Part shown: one piece after another, positions 53,938-64,000 of the stretch
Numbering within the stretch: the first letter of the stretch is position 1
How the letters are laid out: each line of letters begins with the position of its first letter
Origin: Cymbidium sinense
Taxonomy: Eukaryota > Streptophyta > Magnoliopsida > Asparagales > Orchidaceae
Direction of reading: 5' to 3'
Length of the DNA: 64,000 nt
Assembly (NCBI GenBank): GCA_021442155.1
Contig: CM038229.1
Coordinates: 95,135,771-95,199,770 of the forward strand
Program-made: the position numbers and the translations under genes
Notes under the pieces: model-generated
Told to the model about the DNA's origin: nothing
Database searches by the model: none
What the model saw: only the letters and a program-made list of their open reading frames with translations

Positions 53938-55045
53938 TTGATCTCTTCCATACAGTTAGCGTTATCAAGTAATACTTTGACAAACAACCTCACATAGATC
54001 AAAATTCTCGGATTCAATTCGACCTCTTCCATATAGGTTAGCGTCGAGCAAAGACTTTGACAAACAACCTTGGATAGATCAAAACTTCACACCTACTCCA
54101 CGTAAGCGTCATCGAGCAAAGACTCGACAAATAATCTCGGATAGGTCAAAACTCCATTCCTACCCACATAGGTAAGAAGTCAAATAACACTTTGGCTAAT
54201 ACCAGGATAGGTCAAAAGTCCTTGGTGGACTTCCCGACCTCTTCCATACAGGTTAACGTCATCGGTAACACTCGACAAACAACCTCGGATAGGTCAAAAT
54301 CCTCGGATTCAATTCGACCTCTTCCATATAGGTTAACGTTATCGGTAACACTGAAAACAACCGATAGGTCAAAATCATCGGATTCAATTCGACCTCTTCC
54401 ATGATTAACGCGTCGCCGGGTAACACTCGACAAACAACCTCGATAGGTCAAAATCCTCAATGGATTCAATTCGACCTCTTCCATACAGTTAACGTCATGG
54501 TAACACTCGACAAACAACCCGGATAGGTCAAAATTCGGTGATTTATTTGATCTCTTCCATACAGTTAACATCATCAGTAACACTTTGACAAACAACCTCG
54601 GATAGGTCAAAATTCTCAATTCAATTCGACCTCTTCCATACAGTTAACGTCAGTAACACTCACAAACAACCTCGAGATAGGTAAAAAATTCTCGGATTCA
54701 AGACAACCTCTTCCAGGTTAATGTCATGGGTAACACTCTCACAAACAACCCGGATGGGTCAAAATTCTCGGATTCAATTCGACCTCTTTCCGCCATTAGC
54801 GTCGCCGGGTAACATTCGACAAACAATCTGGATGGGTCAAAATCCTCGGATTCAATTTAACCTCTTCCATACAAGTTAACGTCCATCAAGTAACACTCGA
54901 CAAATAACCTCGGATAGGTCAAAATCCGGGATTCAATTCGACCTCTTCATGCGGTTAATGTCATCAGTAACACGACAAACAACCTCAAATGGGTCAAAAT
55001 TCTCGGTGGATTCGATTCTATCCCTCTGCGGTTAGCGACATAGTA
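53938..55045 (+). repeat. Tandem array, unit ~78 bp, about 14 copies
   Basis: Each unit carries GGTCAAAATCCTCGG, GATTCAATTCGACCTCTTCC, a TTAACGTCATC phrase, GGTAACACT and GACAAACAACCTCGGATAG. Spacing of the GACCTCTTCC landmark is 75-85 bp. Copies differ mainly by small losses (CACTTTGAC against CACTCGAC, CATACAGGTT against CATACAGTT). The multi-repeat minus-strand reading at 54212-54619 is produced by the array. Confidence 0.92.
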
Positions 55046-55099
55046 ACATCATGGAGAATGATATCTATGAAATTATCTATTAGACTTTCGAGTTGCTCG

Positions 55100-55740
55100 A
55101 ATGGCGATTCTAATTAACGCTTCACGCCATCTTGACAATTATCAAGTTGAACCATCCATTCAAGTTTCAAGAAATCTAATTTGCTATAAGAAGTAGGAAC
55201 TTCTGGGGCATCATAGGTTGCCACCACCCGTCGACCACCAACCACTGCGCCGGTCGCCATTGCCGCTACCGTGGCGGTCACCCCGCCACCATCGCGCATC
55301 TCGTTAGTCATCACCATCGTACCGGTCATCCTGCATTCTGCCCGTCTGCGTCGTCTACCGTTGCCGATTCGCGATCGCGACCATCGGCGTAAACCGTCGG
55401 TCACCCGTCGCTGACCCGTGGCGGTCACCACCACCAACCATCTGACAATCTGCGGTCACCACCATCGTTGTCGGTCATCCCCGATTCTGGACGAGCGCCC
55501 GTCACTAACTGCCGGTTCTTGCCGGCCCGTCGGCCGCCAACCGTTCGGTCACCACCGCCGACCACCATCACGATCGCGTCGCCGACCATCGCGCCATATC
55601 CGCGGTTCGCCATCGTCGGCGGTTATCCTCGCCCCCAGATCCGCGGTCGGTACCCACCACGCGGACCACCATCAGCGGGCATCGTTAACCCCATCCCCAA
55701 TTATCGCTGATGATCGCCACGGCCGGTCGGTCCGATGAGT
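55100..55740. repeat. GC-rich low-complexity block
   Basis: Built from CGGTCACC, CCGCCAC, CGTCGG-type words with many CG dinucleotides. It resembles an expanded form of the GC-rich tract in this element's LTR (GTCAACCAGCCGTCGG). Open frames run on several strands at once because stops are rare here, with none showing domain features. Confidence 0.75.
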
Positions 55741-56125
55741 TGATGATGCTTATTTGAGGCGTACCGCGTCATTATGCTTGCGGGCCGATCGCTTCCGACT
55801 TGATCGGTCGGCGAATTACGGTTGATGTCTTCGAGGGCGGCGATGTATGTCGGGGCTTGATTACCTCCGATCCGGTCGGCGAGATCGATTGACACCTCTT
55901 TCGAGGAAAACTTGAGCGCGGTATGACTACGAGTCTTGATTACCTCAGAACTGGTGATTCGAGGTCGATTGACATCTTTCGAGAAATTGGAACATTGCGT
56001 ATGAATTACAGGTCTTGATCGCCTCAACCCGGTCGGTCGGCGAGGTCGATTGACACCTCTTTCGAGAGAAAACTAGAGCCTTGTCGTATGAACTACTGGT
56101 CTTGATGTGCCGAATGACCTTCGAA
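55741..56125 (+). repeat. Second tandem array, unit ~84 bp, 4-5 copies
   Basis: Landmarks CTTGATTACCTC, CGGTCGGCGAG and GATTGACACCTCTTTCGAG recur at about 55798, 55856, 55938, 56013 and 56101. The last unit is partial. Confidence 0.85.
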
Positions 56126-56611
56126 GAAGAAAGCAGAGCACATGAGAAGTGTGCCTTCTCCCAGGGGAGATTTTATAAACCCCTATAGAGGCAAAAGGTA
56201 AAAATCTCTAAAATTGTCAAAACCCCAAAAGCGGGTGTTTCTTCAGTGGCGTCTTCAGCGATCCAGCGTCGTTCTCGGTCCGCTGTTCAGCCGCCATAGC
56301 GTCGCGTACGCGCCGCGACCCGACCAGCGCCATTCGACCCAGCCATGGGTCCCACCGCGACCGGTGACCGGCGACCTCCCATGGCACACAGCCATACATG
56401 GCCCATAAAATCTAGATCGGTCCATAACCTCGAAATATTGCGTGTACACACATCGTGACGCGCCCGTGATCATAATCTTGTGCTCCCATGAAGATTTGTT
56501 CTCTCAAATGTATGGTTAATGGACGCATAAATTTCATTGAAGAATTTGCTATTTTCAAGTATATATAAATATTTTTGGATGATTGAGATAATGTCATCCA
56601 AAAATAGACAA
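56126..56611. other. Interior segment before the 3' LTR
   Basis: GC-rich between 56260 and 56400 and otherwise mixed. A TTTATAAACCCCTATAG phrase at 56170-56186 looks promoter-like. ORF readings overlap on both strands and show no family features. No clear polypurine tract was found next to the 3' LTR. Confidence 0.35.
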
Positions 56612-57433
56612 TGATATGACACGAAAATTTTACTAGTTGAAGCATGAATCTTAATGTCAAGCAAGTTGATCCTTGAAACTAATCGAGATCAAGCGCTTAA
56701 AATACCATTGGAAACTTTGGGATATCAGTTAAATCCATAAATAGCTCTTAAACATAGAGTGTTTATAGTCAAATAAAGCGTCTTGATAAGCGAATCTACA
56801 AGCCCAAGATCTCATAATTCGACTTTGTTTGAGCATTCAAATACTTAAAATATATCAAATGATCAAAGGAATCATTACAGTCGTCCGATGAAGTGGAATG
56901 GTTCAGATTTTGCATGTTTTTTACAAAGATGTCTCCATCAATCATTCTCTATAAATAAAGGGAAGCGAGAGAGGAGAGAGCTCTAAAGCTTGAAAATCCT
57001 CCAAGCATAATCGTGCCACCACTCGGACGGTTGTCAACCACCGCGCCATCAACCGCCGCCCGGGATCGCTCGTCAATCTCAGTCGGTCACCATCATGATG
57101 GCGTTCATCGTCGATCCGCGATCCGATGTTTCATCATCTACCACGGCTGACCTGACGACTATATGGATCTTTGTTATCGATTATGGATTCTCATTGTCGG
57201 TACTTCTCATGTACAATTTTGTAACCCCATTATCGAGAAATTTTACTGAAATAAATACATAGTGAAAGATTCTTACTAGGCAAGGCATCGTAGTTTTCTC
57301 TCTTTTCGAGATTTTTTTTACGTAAAATTTCAAGTTTTCTTGTTCACTCTTTAAATACGTGTGTGAGTCTAGATTTCATAATAAGGTTAAAGGTAAACTT
57401 TCATTCTACCACAACTAATTTTCTAGCGTAACA
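56612..57433 (+). repeat. 3' LTR of the non-autonomous element
   Basis: Begins TGATATGACACGAAAATTTT and follows 52741-53570 throughout, ending near TTTTCTAGCGTAACA. TCTATAAATAAAGGG near 56948 is the TATA box equivalent. Confidence 0.75.
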
Positions 57434-58635
57434 ATAAAATAATAATTTCATTGATTTTGAGGTTCATTTGAAATAAACTCTAATAAAGATAATATATCAT
57501 TCTTTTAAAATTTTGATCGTGATGCAATTAAACTTTGAAAATATTTTCTCAAGGTATTTTGTACTTTTCTACACCAAAAAATAATTTCTATGTTTTAGGA
57601 TCATTTTAATTATTAATGGATTATTTATTTTAAATACTTTAGAGTGTAAAGTAATATAAATATAGAGGATTTCAAAATTTTTATGTTTTGCAAGATGCAA
57701 AGTAAAACTTTAAAGTAATATAAAGTATTTAGAATCTTTAGATATGTAAATTTTAGTGTATTTAAAATTCATCCAAATCATCTTGTGATAAAAGCTGTAT
57801 GGTAGCGGTTCTGCCACCTCCGTGGCTCAGTTAATCACATACAATATCAAAAATACTTTATATTATATTTATTTTATAAAATATATATATATATATTTAT
57901 TAAATTTTTAATCAAATAATCTAAAATAATATAAATAAATTGTATTATTTTACTTTTTTTTTTTTCAGACAACAAACAATTCCTAAATGATAAACACACT
58001 CATCCAATACTCATCAAACATAGACTCATCCAATACTCATCAAACATAGGATGGGAAGTTGATAAAACTCTCAATCGAGACCAAACAATTCGAGGCAAAA
58101 AAAAAAAAAAAAAGAATAAATTAATAAATAAATTCAAATTGAGTGCTTTAATAGACGTCACCTATGTGGAGAAGCATGCCCTACTATTGGGTCATGATTT
58201 GAGGTCTACTCTGATTAGATATTGTGGAAAATCAAAATAATAGCTATTTCCATATCTCAAAACAATTTTTTAAGCCTCGAATAAATAATATCATAAATAT
58301 ACCAGCGATATAATTTTCTTATGAGTTGTCTTTTATTTAATAAGAGGATAAAGTTTTTATTTATTTATTTTAAATAATAAGTAATAAATTATTAATTATA
58401 TTACCAAAATTTATAATCTTAAACATCAACATTCTCCTTTTATTAATGTACCACAAGTCCTTTAATAATTTCTGTAATTGTAACCTAATAATTTATAATT
58501 TATAAATCTCTAATAAAATTGAATATGATTTTTATATATTATAATATTTTACTTGATATATAAAAAAAAATTAAAATACGTATTAAGTTAAATATGCTAG
58601 CCTAAATATATCTCTAATAACTATAACTATAAATT

Positions 58636-58639
<4 letters not shown>
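57434..58639. other. AT-rich DNA with a 26 bp tandem duplication
   Basis: No gene is seen. ACTCATCCAATACTCATC at about 57999 is repeated directly at about 58025 (unit 26 bp, two copies). A (TA)-rich stretch is at 57880-57900 and a poly(A) run at 58099-58115. Confidence 0.5.

Positions 58640-58701
<62 letters not shown>
58640..58701. repeat. (TA)n microsatellite
   Basis: About 30 uninterrupted TA units in AT-rich DNA. Confidence 0.97.
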
Positions 58702-58704
<3 letters not shown>

Positions 58705-58937
58705 GAATGTAATACATTAAAAAAAAACTATGATGAGTTTCTTACCTTAATAACTTAGAAGAAATGAGCTGGACAGAAAGAACAGCTGACAAGTCATTCA
58801 GTCAAATCACGTGACATTCTACTATTTTCTCTGAACACGTTGTCATTTCAAAAAAAATAAAAAAATCTCTTATAATGATTTAAGAAAATAAATAATTTTT
58901 TCAAAAAAAAATCCATTAAATATATAATTTAAAAGAA

Positions 58938-59021
58938 GATTTACATATATACCATATAATATAAAAATTGAAATTTTAAATATTAAATATATAAATACAT
59001 AATTCTACATATATGTAAATC
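58938..59021. mobile_element. Hairpin MITE, family A, internally deleted copy
   Basis: Starts GATTTACATATATACC and ends ATATATGTAAATC, inverted ends like the other family A copies, but only 84 bp long. The central part around the TTTCACTTTTTAAAA core is missing. Confidence 0.6.
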
Positions 59022-59696
59022 CGCGTAATTTAAAAAAGCAAGCTCCAGGCATCTGAAATATAGATTAAAAAAATAAAGAGTAAGTCAAATAAAAAAATAA
59101 AATGAATTCAAATAAAAAAATAAAAAAAGTAAAAATATCATGTTTGGTAAGTTTAGAATAGTATAGATGCCGTCGGGAGCCAAAAAATATCAAAATATTT
59201 TTAAGATTAATCAATTTAAATTGAGATTAAAAGAATAAATTTATTTTAAGACTAATAAAATATTTATTATGTATATAGTATTAATCACGAATTAAATATT
59301 ATGACTTAAGGATGTTTTATATAATATATGAAGGTTCTTGTTAATAATTTAAAATTTATTAAAATAATTAATTTTACTCAAAAATATCACATGTTTAAGG
59401 AATTTTTAAGAGAAACAAAAACAAAAATATTCTAAAGGTTTTTAAATAAAATATTTTTATTCGAACTCTTAAACAAAATTACAAAATACACCAATTGTGT
59501 TGGTTTCTTTATAAATTTTTTATTTCAAAAAATTAATAACATTTTATCTATTGACATATCTAACATTTAAATTTCATTTTATCTCTCATATGTACTATAT
59601 AATGCAAGAGGAATAACTTTTATTTTAAGCACAGCTTCTTATTAATAAATTAAACGAAATTCAGATCAAAATTATGTTGGAAAGCAGTGAAATCCC

Positions 59697-59697
<1 letters not shown>
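59022..59697. other. AT-rich intergenic DNA
   Basis: No gene. Phrases such as GACATATCTAACATTTAA at about 59549 are weakly like family A MITE ends. Otherwise nothing is recognised. Confidence 0.45.
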
Positions 59698-59769
<72 letters not shown>

Positions 59770-59770
59770 T
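59698..59770. repeat. (ATT)n microsatellite
   Basis: About 24 ATT units. The minus-strand ORF over it (59661-59849) reads as poly-isoleucine and is not a gene. A second ATT-rich but interrupted tract lies at 60085-60180. Confidence 0.97.
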
Positions 59771-60209
59771 TAAAGTAAATCAATGACAATACAATACTAT
59801 TCTTATTCTTATCCTCTCCCAAACTTTCAATAAAAAATTTAAGTTTCACATATATAACACTTAATTCTTATGTAGTTATATATTTAACACATAAAGTTAG
59901 ATATTTACTTATTTAACATTCTCTTATACTTAAAATAGTCGAAAAAAACTGGTTGTTCACGACTTGTGTTTGGCTCGTTAACTAAACAAGTCAAATACAA
60001 ACAAATATTTTAAGCTCGATATATAAATGGTAAACATGAATAATCATTTATTAGATCGCGTTCCAATTTAGCTCGAAAAAATTATATTATATTATTATTT
60101 ATTAATAATAATAATATTATTATTACTATTATTATTACTTATTATTATTATTTATTACTATTATTATTATTATTATTATATATACATAATACAAATACAT
60201 ATTATAAAT

Positions 60210-60290
60210 GCAAGCGTGGCTTAGTGGTTAAAGTTTTTGTTATGCAAAGATTAACCCATGTTCTAATTCTCCTCATACAGTTTTTTGGGA
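60210..60290 (+). mobile_element. tRNA-derived SINE head
   Basis: TGGCTTAGTGG at 60217-60227 fits the RNA polymerase III A box. TGTTCTAATTCT at 60259-60270 is a weakened B box, 42 bases downstream as in a tRNA. The B box and stem bases are too degraded for a functional tRNA. The LTR starts just after it, so the SINE body is interrupted. Confidence 0.5.
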
Positions 60291-60304
60291 TTATTGTTGT
60301 TTGC

Positions 60305-61385
60305 GTGCCGAAAACCGGTCAGAGTGAAAGTTTCGCTTAGCCTTGTTGTGAAGTCAAAGCACACAGTAATTAAAGCGAATAAGAGACACTCAATTTTAAC
60401 GTGGAAAACCTCGAAAGAGGAAAACCAGCTGGCCATAAAAAACTTCCATGTATCTGTTGAGTACAAAATCTTCGATAACGATTACAGAATTGCATATGAG
60501 AGAGAGGAATAACAAAATGATGATGTTGTAATTATTCATGGTGGAGATCGGTAACTTCCGGAGAATCTGAGTGTACAATTAGCGATGGTGGCGATGGTTG
60601 ATGGTCAGGCGAGAGTGCAATCTTGGGGTGCGATCTTGCTGGACCTTCAAGCGAGCTCTCTCTTCCTCCTCACTTGCTTTTCCTCTTCTTCCTCGCTGAC
60701 TCTTCCTTTTCTTCCTTGCTTGGACTCTTCTTCTTCTTCCCTCTCTTCTCTTGCTTGGACTCTTCTCTTCTTCTCTTCCTTGCTTGGCGGATCGACGGCA
60801 AGGATCGACGGCGGTGGCCCGGTGGTGGACAGCCGTCGGCGGTGTCACTTCTTCACTCTCTCTTCACGCTTTTCCTTCACTTGGCCTCCCCTTCACTTAG
60901 CAGCTTGGCCCCCCTTCATGAGGAATGAAGGTATTTATAGATGGGATGAGGGGCATTCTTGTAAATTCATGTAAAGCCCGTACTCCCCCTCGGACGGCTG
61001 ATGATTCCTTCGATCATTTGATGTATTTTGAGCATTTGGATGCTCAAATGAAGTCTTATAAGATCTTAGGCTCGTTAGATCCGGCTCGTCGAGGCCTCGA
61101 TTTGACTATAAACACTCCATATTTGAGAGCTGTTTGAGATTTAATTGATGTCCCAAAGATTCCAATGATATTTCAATGATCTCGATCGGGATTCAAAATC
61201 ATATCGGTTTGACGTCAAGATTTGTCTTTTGATTGGTATTTTGAGCATATCAATTGTATTTCGAGCCAATTTGAACAAGCAACATGAACAAATAAATTTT
61301 CAAATGCAGAACACGAATGGTGAAATTTCAAGTTATTTTGAACACGAGAACACCAACAGATTGGATGCTAAGCTCATCTCTTTTA
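60305..61385 (-). repeat. LTR in minus orientation, probably solo
   Basis: The reverse complement runs parallel to the LTRs at 52741 and 62439. It shares CTTTGGGACATCAATTAAAT, TTGAGCATCCAAATGCTC, TCTATAAATACC (TATA box, about 60930-60945), the GTCGATCC tracts and TTTTCCACGTTAAAAT near its 3' end. A pyrimidine tract with repeats of TTGCTTGGACTCTTC (60715-60790) is specific to this copy. No second LTR or internal coding region is present nearby. Readings at 60579-60974 are products of this tract. Confidence 0.65.
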
Positions 61386-61538
61386 CACCCCTACTTAAAA
61401 GGTGCATTTCACTTTTAAAAAGTGAGTGATGATAATATATTTGATGTGGTATAGAAGATTGTGATGTTATACATGTAAAATTGAAATTTAAGTATTAGAT
61501 ATGTAAATATATAAAAATAATGTGGTATGATGTAAATC

Positions 61539-62433
61539 CCCATTTAAGAATGATAAGTATATAAGTAAGATTTAAGATCAATTTTATTGTAAAAAAAACG
61601 TGTTTTAAAATCATCCTCAATAAAGTATATAAATAAAAATCAGTTTCCACAGTGTACTGCTTTAAAATAAATTTAAAAATATAAATTTATACTAATCAAA
61701 TTTAAATTAAAAATATTATATTGCAAATATTATTTTTAAAATAGCACATCATCATCTAAGATATGAAAAAAAAAAAACCTCACATTCTTTAACTCATAGA
61801 ACATTCTTTATCATATGAGATTATTGAAAAATTAGTTTATTTTTCTATCCATATATTTTTTTATCAATTTTAATGCCAACAAATTAAAATCTTTCACAAA
61901 ATAAGTAGGAAAACATAATGTTTTATAAATAATATAAAATATAAATTTTAATGTTAGCCGAAGCTTTATTTTTTCTAAAAGTCAAAAATATATTTTCTAT
62001 TTTCATTTAGAAAATGACATTTAATTTAAATATTTTACCTTCTATATTTTATAAATTATTTTATTATCCTAATACAAAAATATATCAAAATATTTTAATA
62101 TAATTTCTTATGAGACCGGTAAAATTATGCATATTTAAAATTATCATCTTCTCTAATAAAATATAATATTAAATTCAAATATTTGCAAAAAAAATGTAAA
62201 ATGTGAATTTTAATATATTTTTTTTTAAATTTGATGAATAGATGTTGACTGATGTTAATTTTTTAATAATAAAATTATTTGTTATATGATTGAAACTGTC
62301 CTAAATTATTTTTTTTTGTTGATTTTAAGAGAGAGATTGTAAAACTTAAGAGAAATAAATTAAAATCAGACATTTACTGTATATTGTTCTTAATATTTGT
62401 ATCACCATAGCAATCAGTCGAGAGCTCTTTATC
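61539..62433. other. AT-rich intergenic DNA, nothing recognised
   Basis: No coding similarity and no repeat with clear borders. Confidence 0.5.
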
Positions 62434-62438
62434 ATTAC

Positions 62439-63224
62439 TGATATGATACTTAAAATATTATTAGTCAAAGCATGAATCTTAATGTTAAAAGCAAGCTGAT
62501 CCAAGTTGAAACTAGGATCAAGCTCTTAAAATATCTTTGGAAACTTTGGGATATCGCTTAAATCACCCTAAATACTCAAATATGAAGTATTTATAGTCAA
62601 ATCGGCGTCTCGGCGGTTCCAACAAGCCAAAGATCTTACAATTCCAACTTCATTTGAGCATTCAAATGCACAAAATACATCATATGATCAAGGAGATTAT
62701 TTTGAATCCGATTAAGTGGAGTGACGGGTTTTGCATGTATTTACAAAACGTCCTCCTCTAGAAATAGTCCTCATTATATGGGGAGGCCAAGTGAAGGAGA
62801 AGCAAGCAGAGAGAGGAGAGCTCTAAAGATCCTACTTAGCATAATCGTCGCCACTCGAGGTCGTCAGCCGTCGCCGTGACATCACCGATCCGGCCGTCGT
62901 CGATGATTTGTTGTGGTCATCATCCAATCGTCATTATTATCGGCAACTGTCGTCATTCGACAAATTATCGCGTCATATCGATATCGTCGTCGACATTGTC
63001 ATTACTTCTTATTTGTTATTTCATATACAATTCTGTGTCCGTTGTCGGAAGATCTTGTACTCTGAAAACGATATAGTGGAAGCTTTTACGCTAGGCCGTG
63101 GTTTTCCTCTTGAGGTTTTCCACGTAAAATTTTGGAGTTTTATTGTTCTCTTTAAATATATGTGTGTGTCTTTGAATTCTACAAAAGCCCAAGAACTTTT
63201 ATCTATCGTTGATTTTTCAGCATA
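62439..63224 (+). repeat. Solo LTR flanked by a 5 bp duplication
   Basis: It begins TGATATGATACTT and aligns with the LTRs at 52741 and 56612 (GAATCTTAATGTTAAAAGC, GGAAACTTTGGGATATCG, TTTTCCACGTAAAATTTTGG). ATTAC lies on both sides (62434-62438 and 63225-63229), the expected LTR-element target duplication. A lone LTR with matching flanks arises by recombination between the two LTRs of a complete element. ORF readings at 62876-63263 are accidental. Confidence 0.75.
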
Positions 63225-63229
63225 ATTAC

Positions 63230-64000
63230 TAATTAAAAATAAGTACAAATTAGGGCCACACAAACAATTTGTTTTGGAAAATTAACTACAATACATTCAA
63301 ATAGCAGTTGGGTTATAATATTCAAATCAAAATGCAAATATTTTAAAAAATTTATATTTTTTTGGTAAAAATAGGATAAAAAATATAATTATGTTATTGT
63401 ACACTTGTCCTTAATTTTACGCATCTTATGTTATTTCTTAATATAATTAAACTATTGGACATAAAAAATATAATTATGATAAAAAAAAGGGATGAAATCT
63501 TTCGAAGAAGAATTTTGATATATGTAGCATGAATTCTCTAGAAGAATTTTTTTATATATATTTACGTACATGATTGGATATAAATGTAAATAAATTATTA
63601 CAGATTCACAAGTACAAATATGAGAAAAATATGTGAGTTAGTAGAACTACATAAAATCATAGAAGTGTTGGTTATCATGTGATAAACTTAGCACAATTAT
63701 GATACAAAAAAAGTATCGGAGAGATTTTTTTTTAATATTATTTTCGTTAATTTTATATGTCATTTGTTATTAGACATTCACAATAAATAGAATATAATAT
63801 GAATTATCAAACATAAATTGTTAATGTCTATTAAATAGATTTATTTTATTTTATTTTAAATAATTAAACTTTCTTCAAAATAATTGCAAAAAATGAATTT
63901 CAAAAGAAAACATTTTAATTTATTATTTGCGCCATTATTTTTATTTTTTTGTAAACATGGGTCTTAAAATTATTAGATTTATTTTGAGATAAGTATGATT
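63230..64000. other. AT-rich DNA to the window end
   Basis: No gene or bounded repeat is seen. Confidence 0.5.

Larger units (their letters stand above)
52741..57433 (+). mobile_element. Non-autonomous LTR retroelement with tandem-array interior
   Basis: LTRs at 52741-53570 and 56612-57433 are direct copies (~825 bp each). Both begin TGATA and contain GAAACTTTGGGATATC, TCAAATACTTAAAATA, a TATAAAT core and TTTTCTAG near the end. Between them are 3.0 kb without gag or pol: an unclassified first part, a ~78 bp tandem array, a GC-rich low-complexity block and an ~84 bp tandem array. It must have relied on proteins from another element. The sense is plus, judged from the LTR promoter features. 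The family (copia-like) is only a guess from the CGTAAAATTT phrase near the LTR end. No tRNA primer site was identified. Confidence 0.65.
59936..61392 (-). mobile_element. Composite insertion inside the MITE
   Basis: It contains, in order, a unique piece with GGCTCGTTAACTAAACAAG (a phrase type widespread in plant repeats), an ATT-rich tract, a tRNA-like SINE head and an LTR in minus orientation. An 8 bp duplication (ACTTAAAA) borders it. The simplest reading is an older element inserted into the MITE, then invaded by the LTR element. No matching terminal inverted repeats were found for the outer element. Confidence 0.5.
59842..61538. mobile_element. Hairpin MITE, family A, split by a 1.46 kb insertion
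   Basis: The left half (59842-59935) and right half (61393-61538) together give the ~235 bp MITE. The left half ends, and the right half begins, with ACTTAAAA (59928-59935 and 61393-61400), a duplication flanking the insert. The right half continues with GGTGCATTTCAC and ends GATGTAAATC, as in the intact copies. Confidence 0.7.

Noticed and set aside
53938..55045. Possible CRISPR-like array
   Set aside because: Units are directly adjacent and alike along their entire length, with no unique spacers. This is a eukaryotic minisatellite inside an LTR element.
55114..55738. Several 80-110 residue ORFs on both strands
   Set aside because: The block is CG-rich low-complexity DNA with few stop codons in any frame, and no domain is visible.
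60210..60282. Functional tRNA gene
   Set aside because: A box and spacing fit, but the B box and stem pairing are degraded, so a SINE head is more likely.
60585..60974. 129-residue ORF and overlapping readings
   Set aside because: They run through the pyrimidine tract of a minus-strand LTR, and open frames exist on both strands.

Overview
This is plant nuclear DNA: very AT-rich, with a chloroplast-targeted photosystem II gene carrying a 4.5 kb intron, MITEs, Mutator-like elements (MULEs), LTR retrotransposons and long AT/ATT microsatellites. It is most likely an angiosperm. The species cannot be read from the sequence. Only one host gene is certain.

Layout. 1-0.8 kb: unassigned AT-rich flank. 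0.82-8.69 kb: a decayed MULE with imperfect terminal inverted repeats, a MuDR-type transposase remnant and a second gene remnant that looks like a plant mobile domain, both on the minus strand. 10.8-16.06 kb: psb28 on the minus strand in two coding exons, with a 39-codon upstream ORF whose stop codon touches the main start codon. 17.3-24.6 kb: MITEs, a candidate 32-residue small ORF with its own TATA box, an unrecognised GC-rich ORF region, and a possible SINE. 25.0-36.8 kb: the most unusual object, a foldback-type element. Its two ends are long arrays of a ~134 bp tandem repeat in opposite orientation, enclosing a decayed gene with Ulp1 (C48) protease signatures. A second element, with a FAR1-type transposase, has inserted cleanly into one repeat unit of the right array and is flanked by a short target duplication. 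38.4-52.6 kb: a 14 kb Ty3/gypsy retrotransposon with ~3.7 kb LTRs, integrase remnants on the minus strand, a degenerate Arg-type primer binding site, and ORF remnants on the opposite strand, the layout described for the Tat lineage. 52.7-57.4 kb: a non-autonomous LTR element whose interior is mainly two tandem arrays and GC-rich low-complexity DNA. 57.4-64 kb: AT-rich DNA with a MITE split by a nested 1.46 kb insertion, and a solo LTR flanked by a 5 bp duplication.

How the parts relate. The window is one gene-containing island (about 10.5-24 kb, reading frames clean) between transposon-dense blocks where every coding remnant is full of frameshifts. The repeats explain almost all the short ORFs outside psb28. 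Copies of the same repeats differ strikingly often by small indels. That may be true decay, or consensus errors concentrated in methylated repeats.
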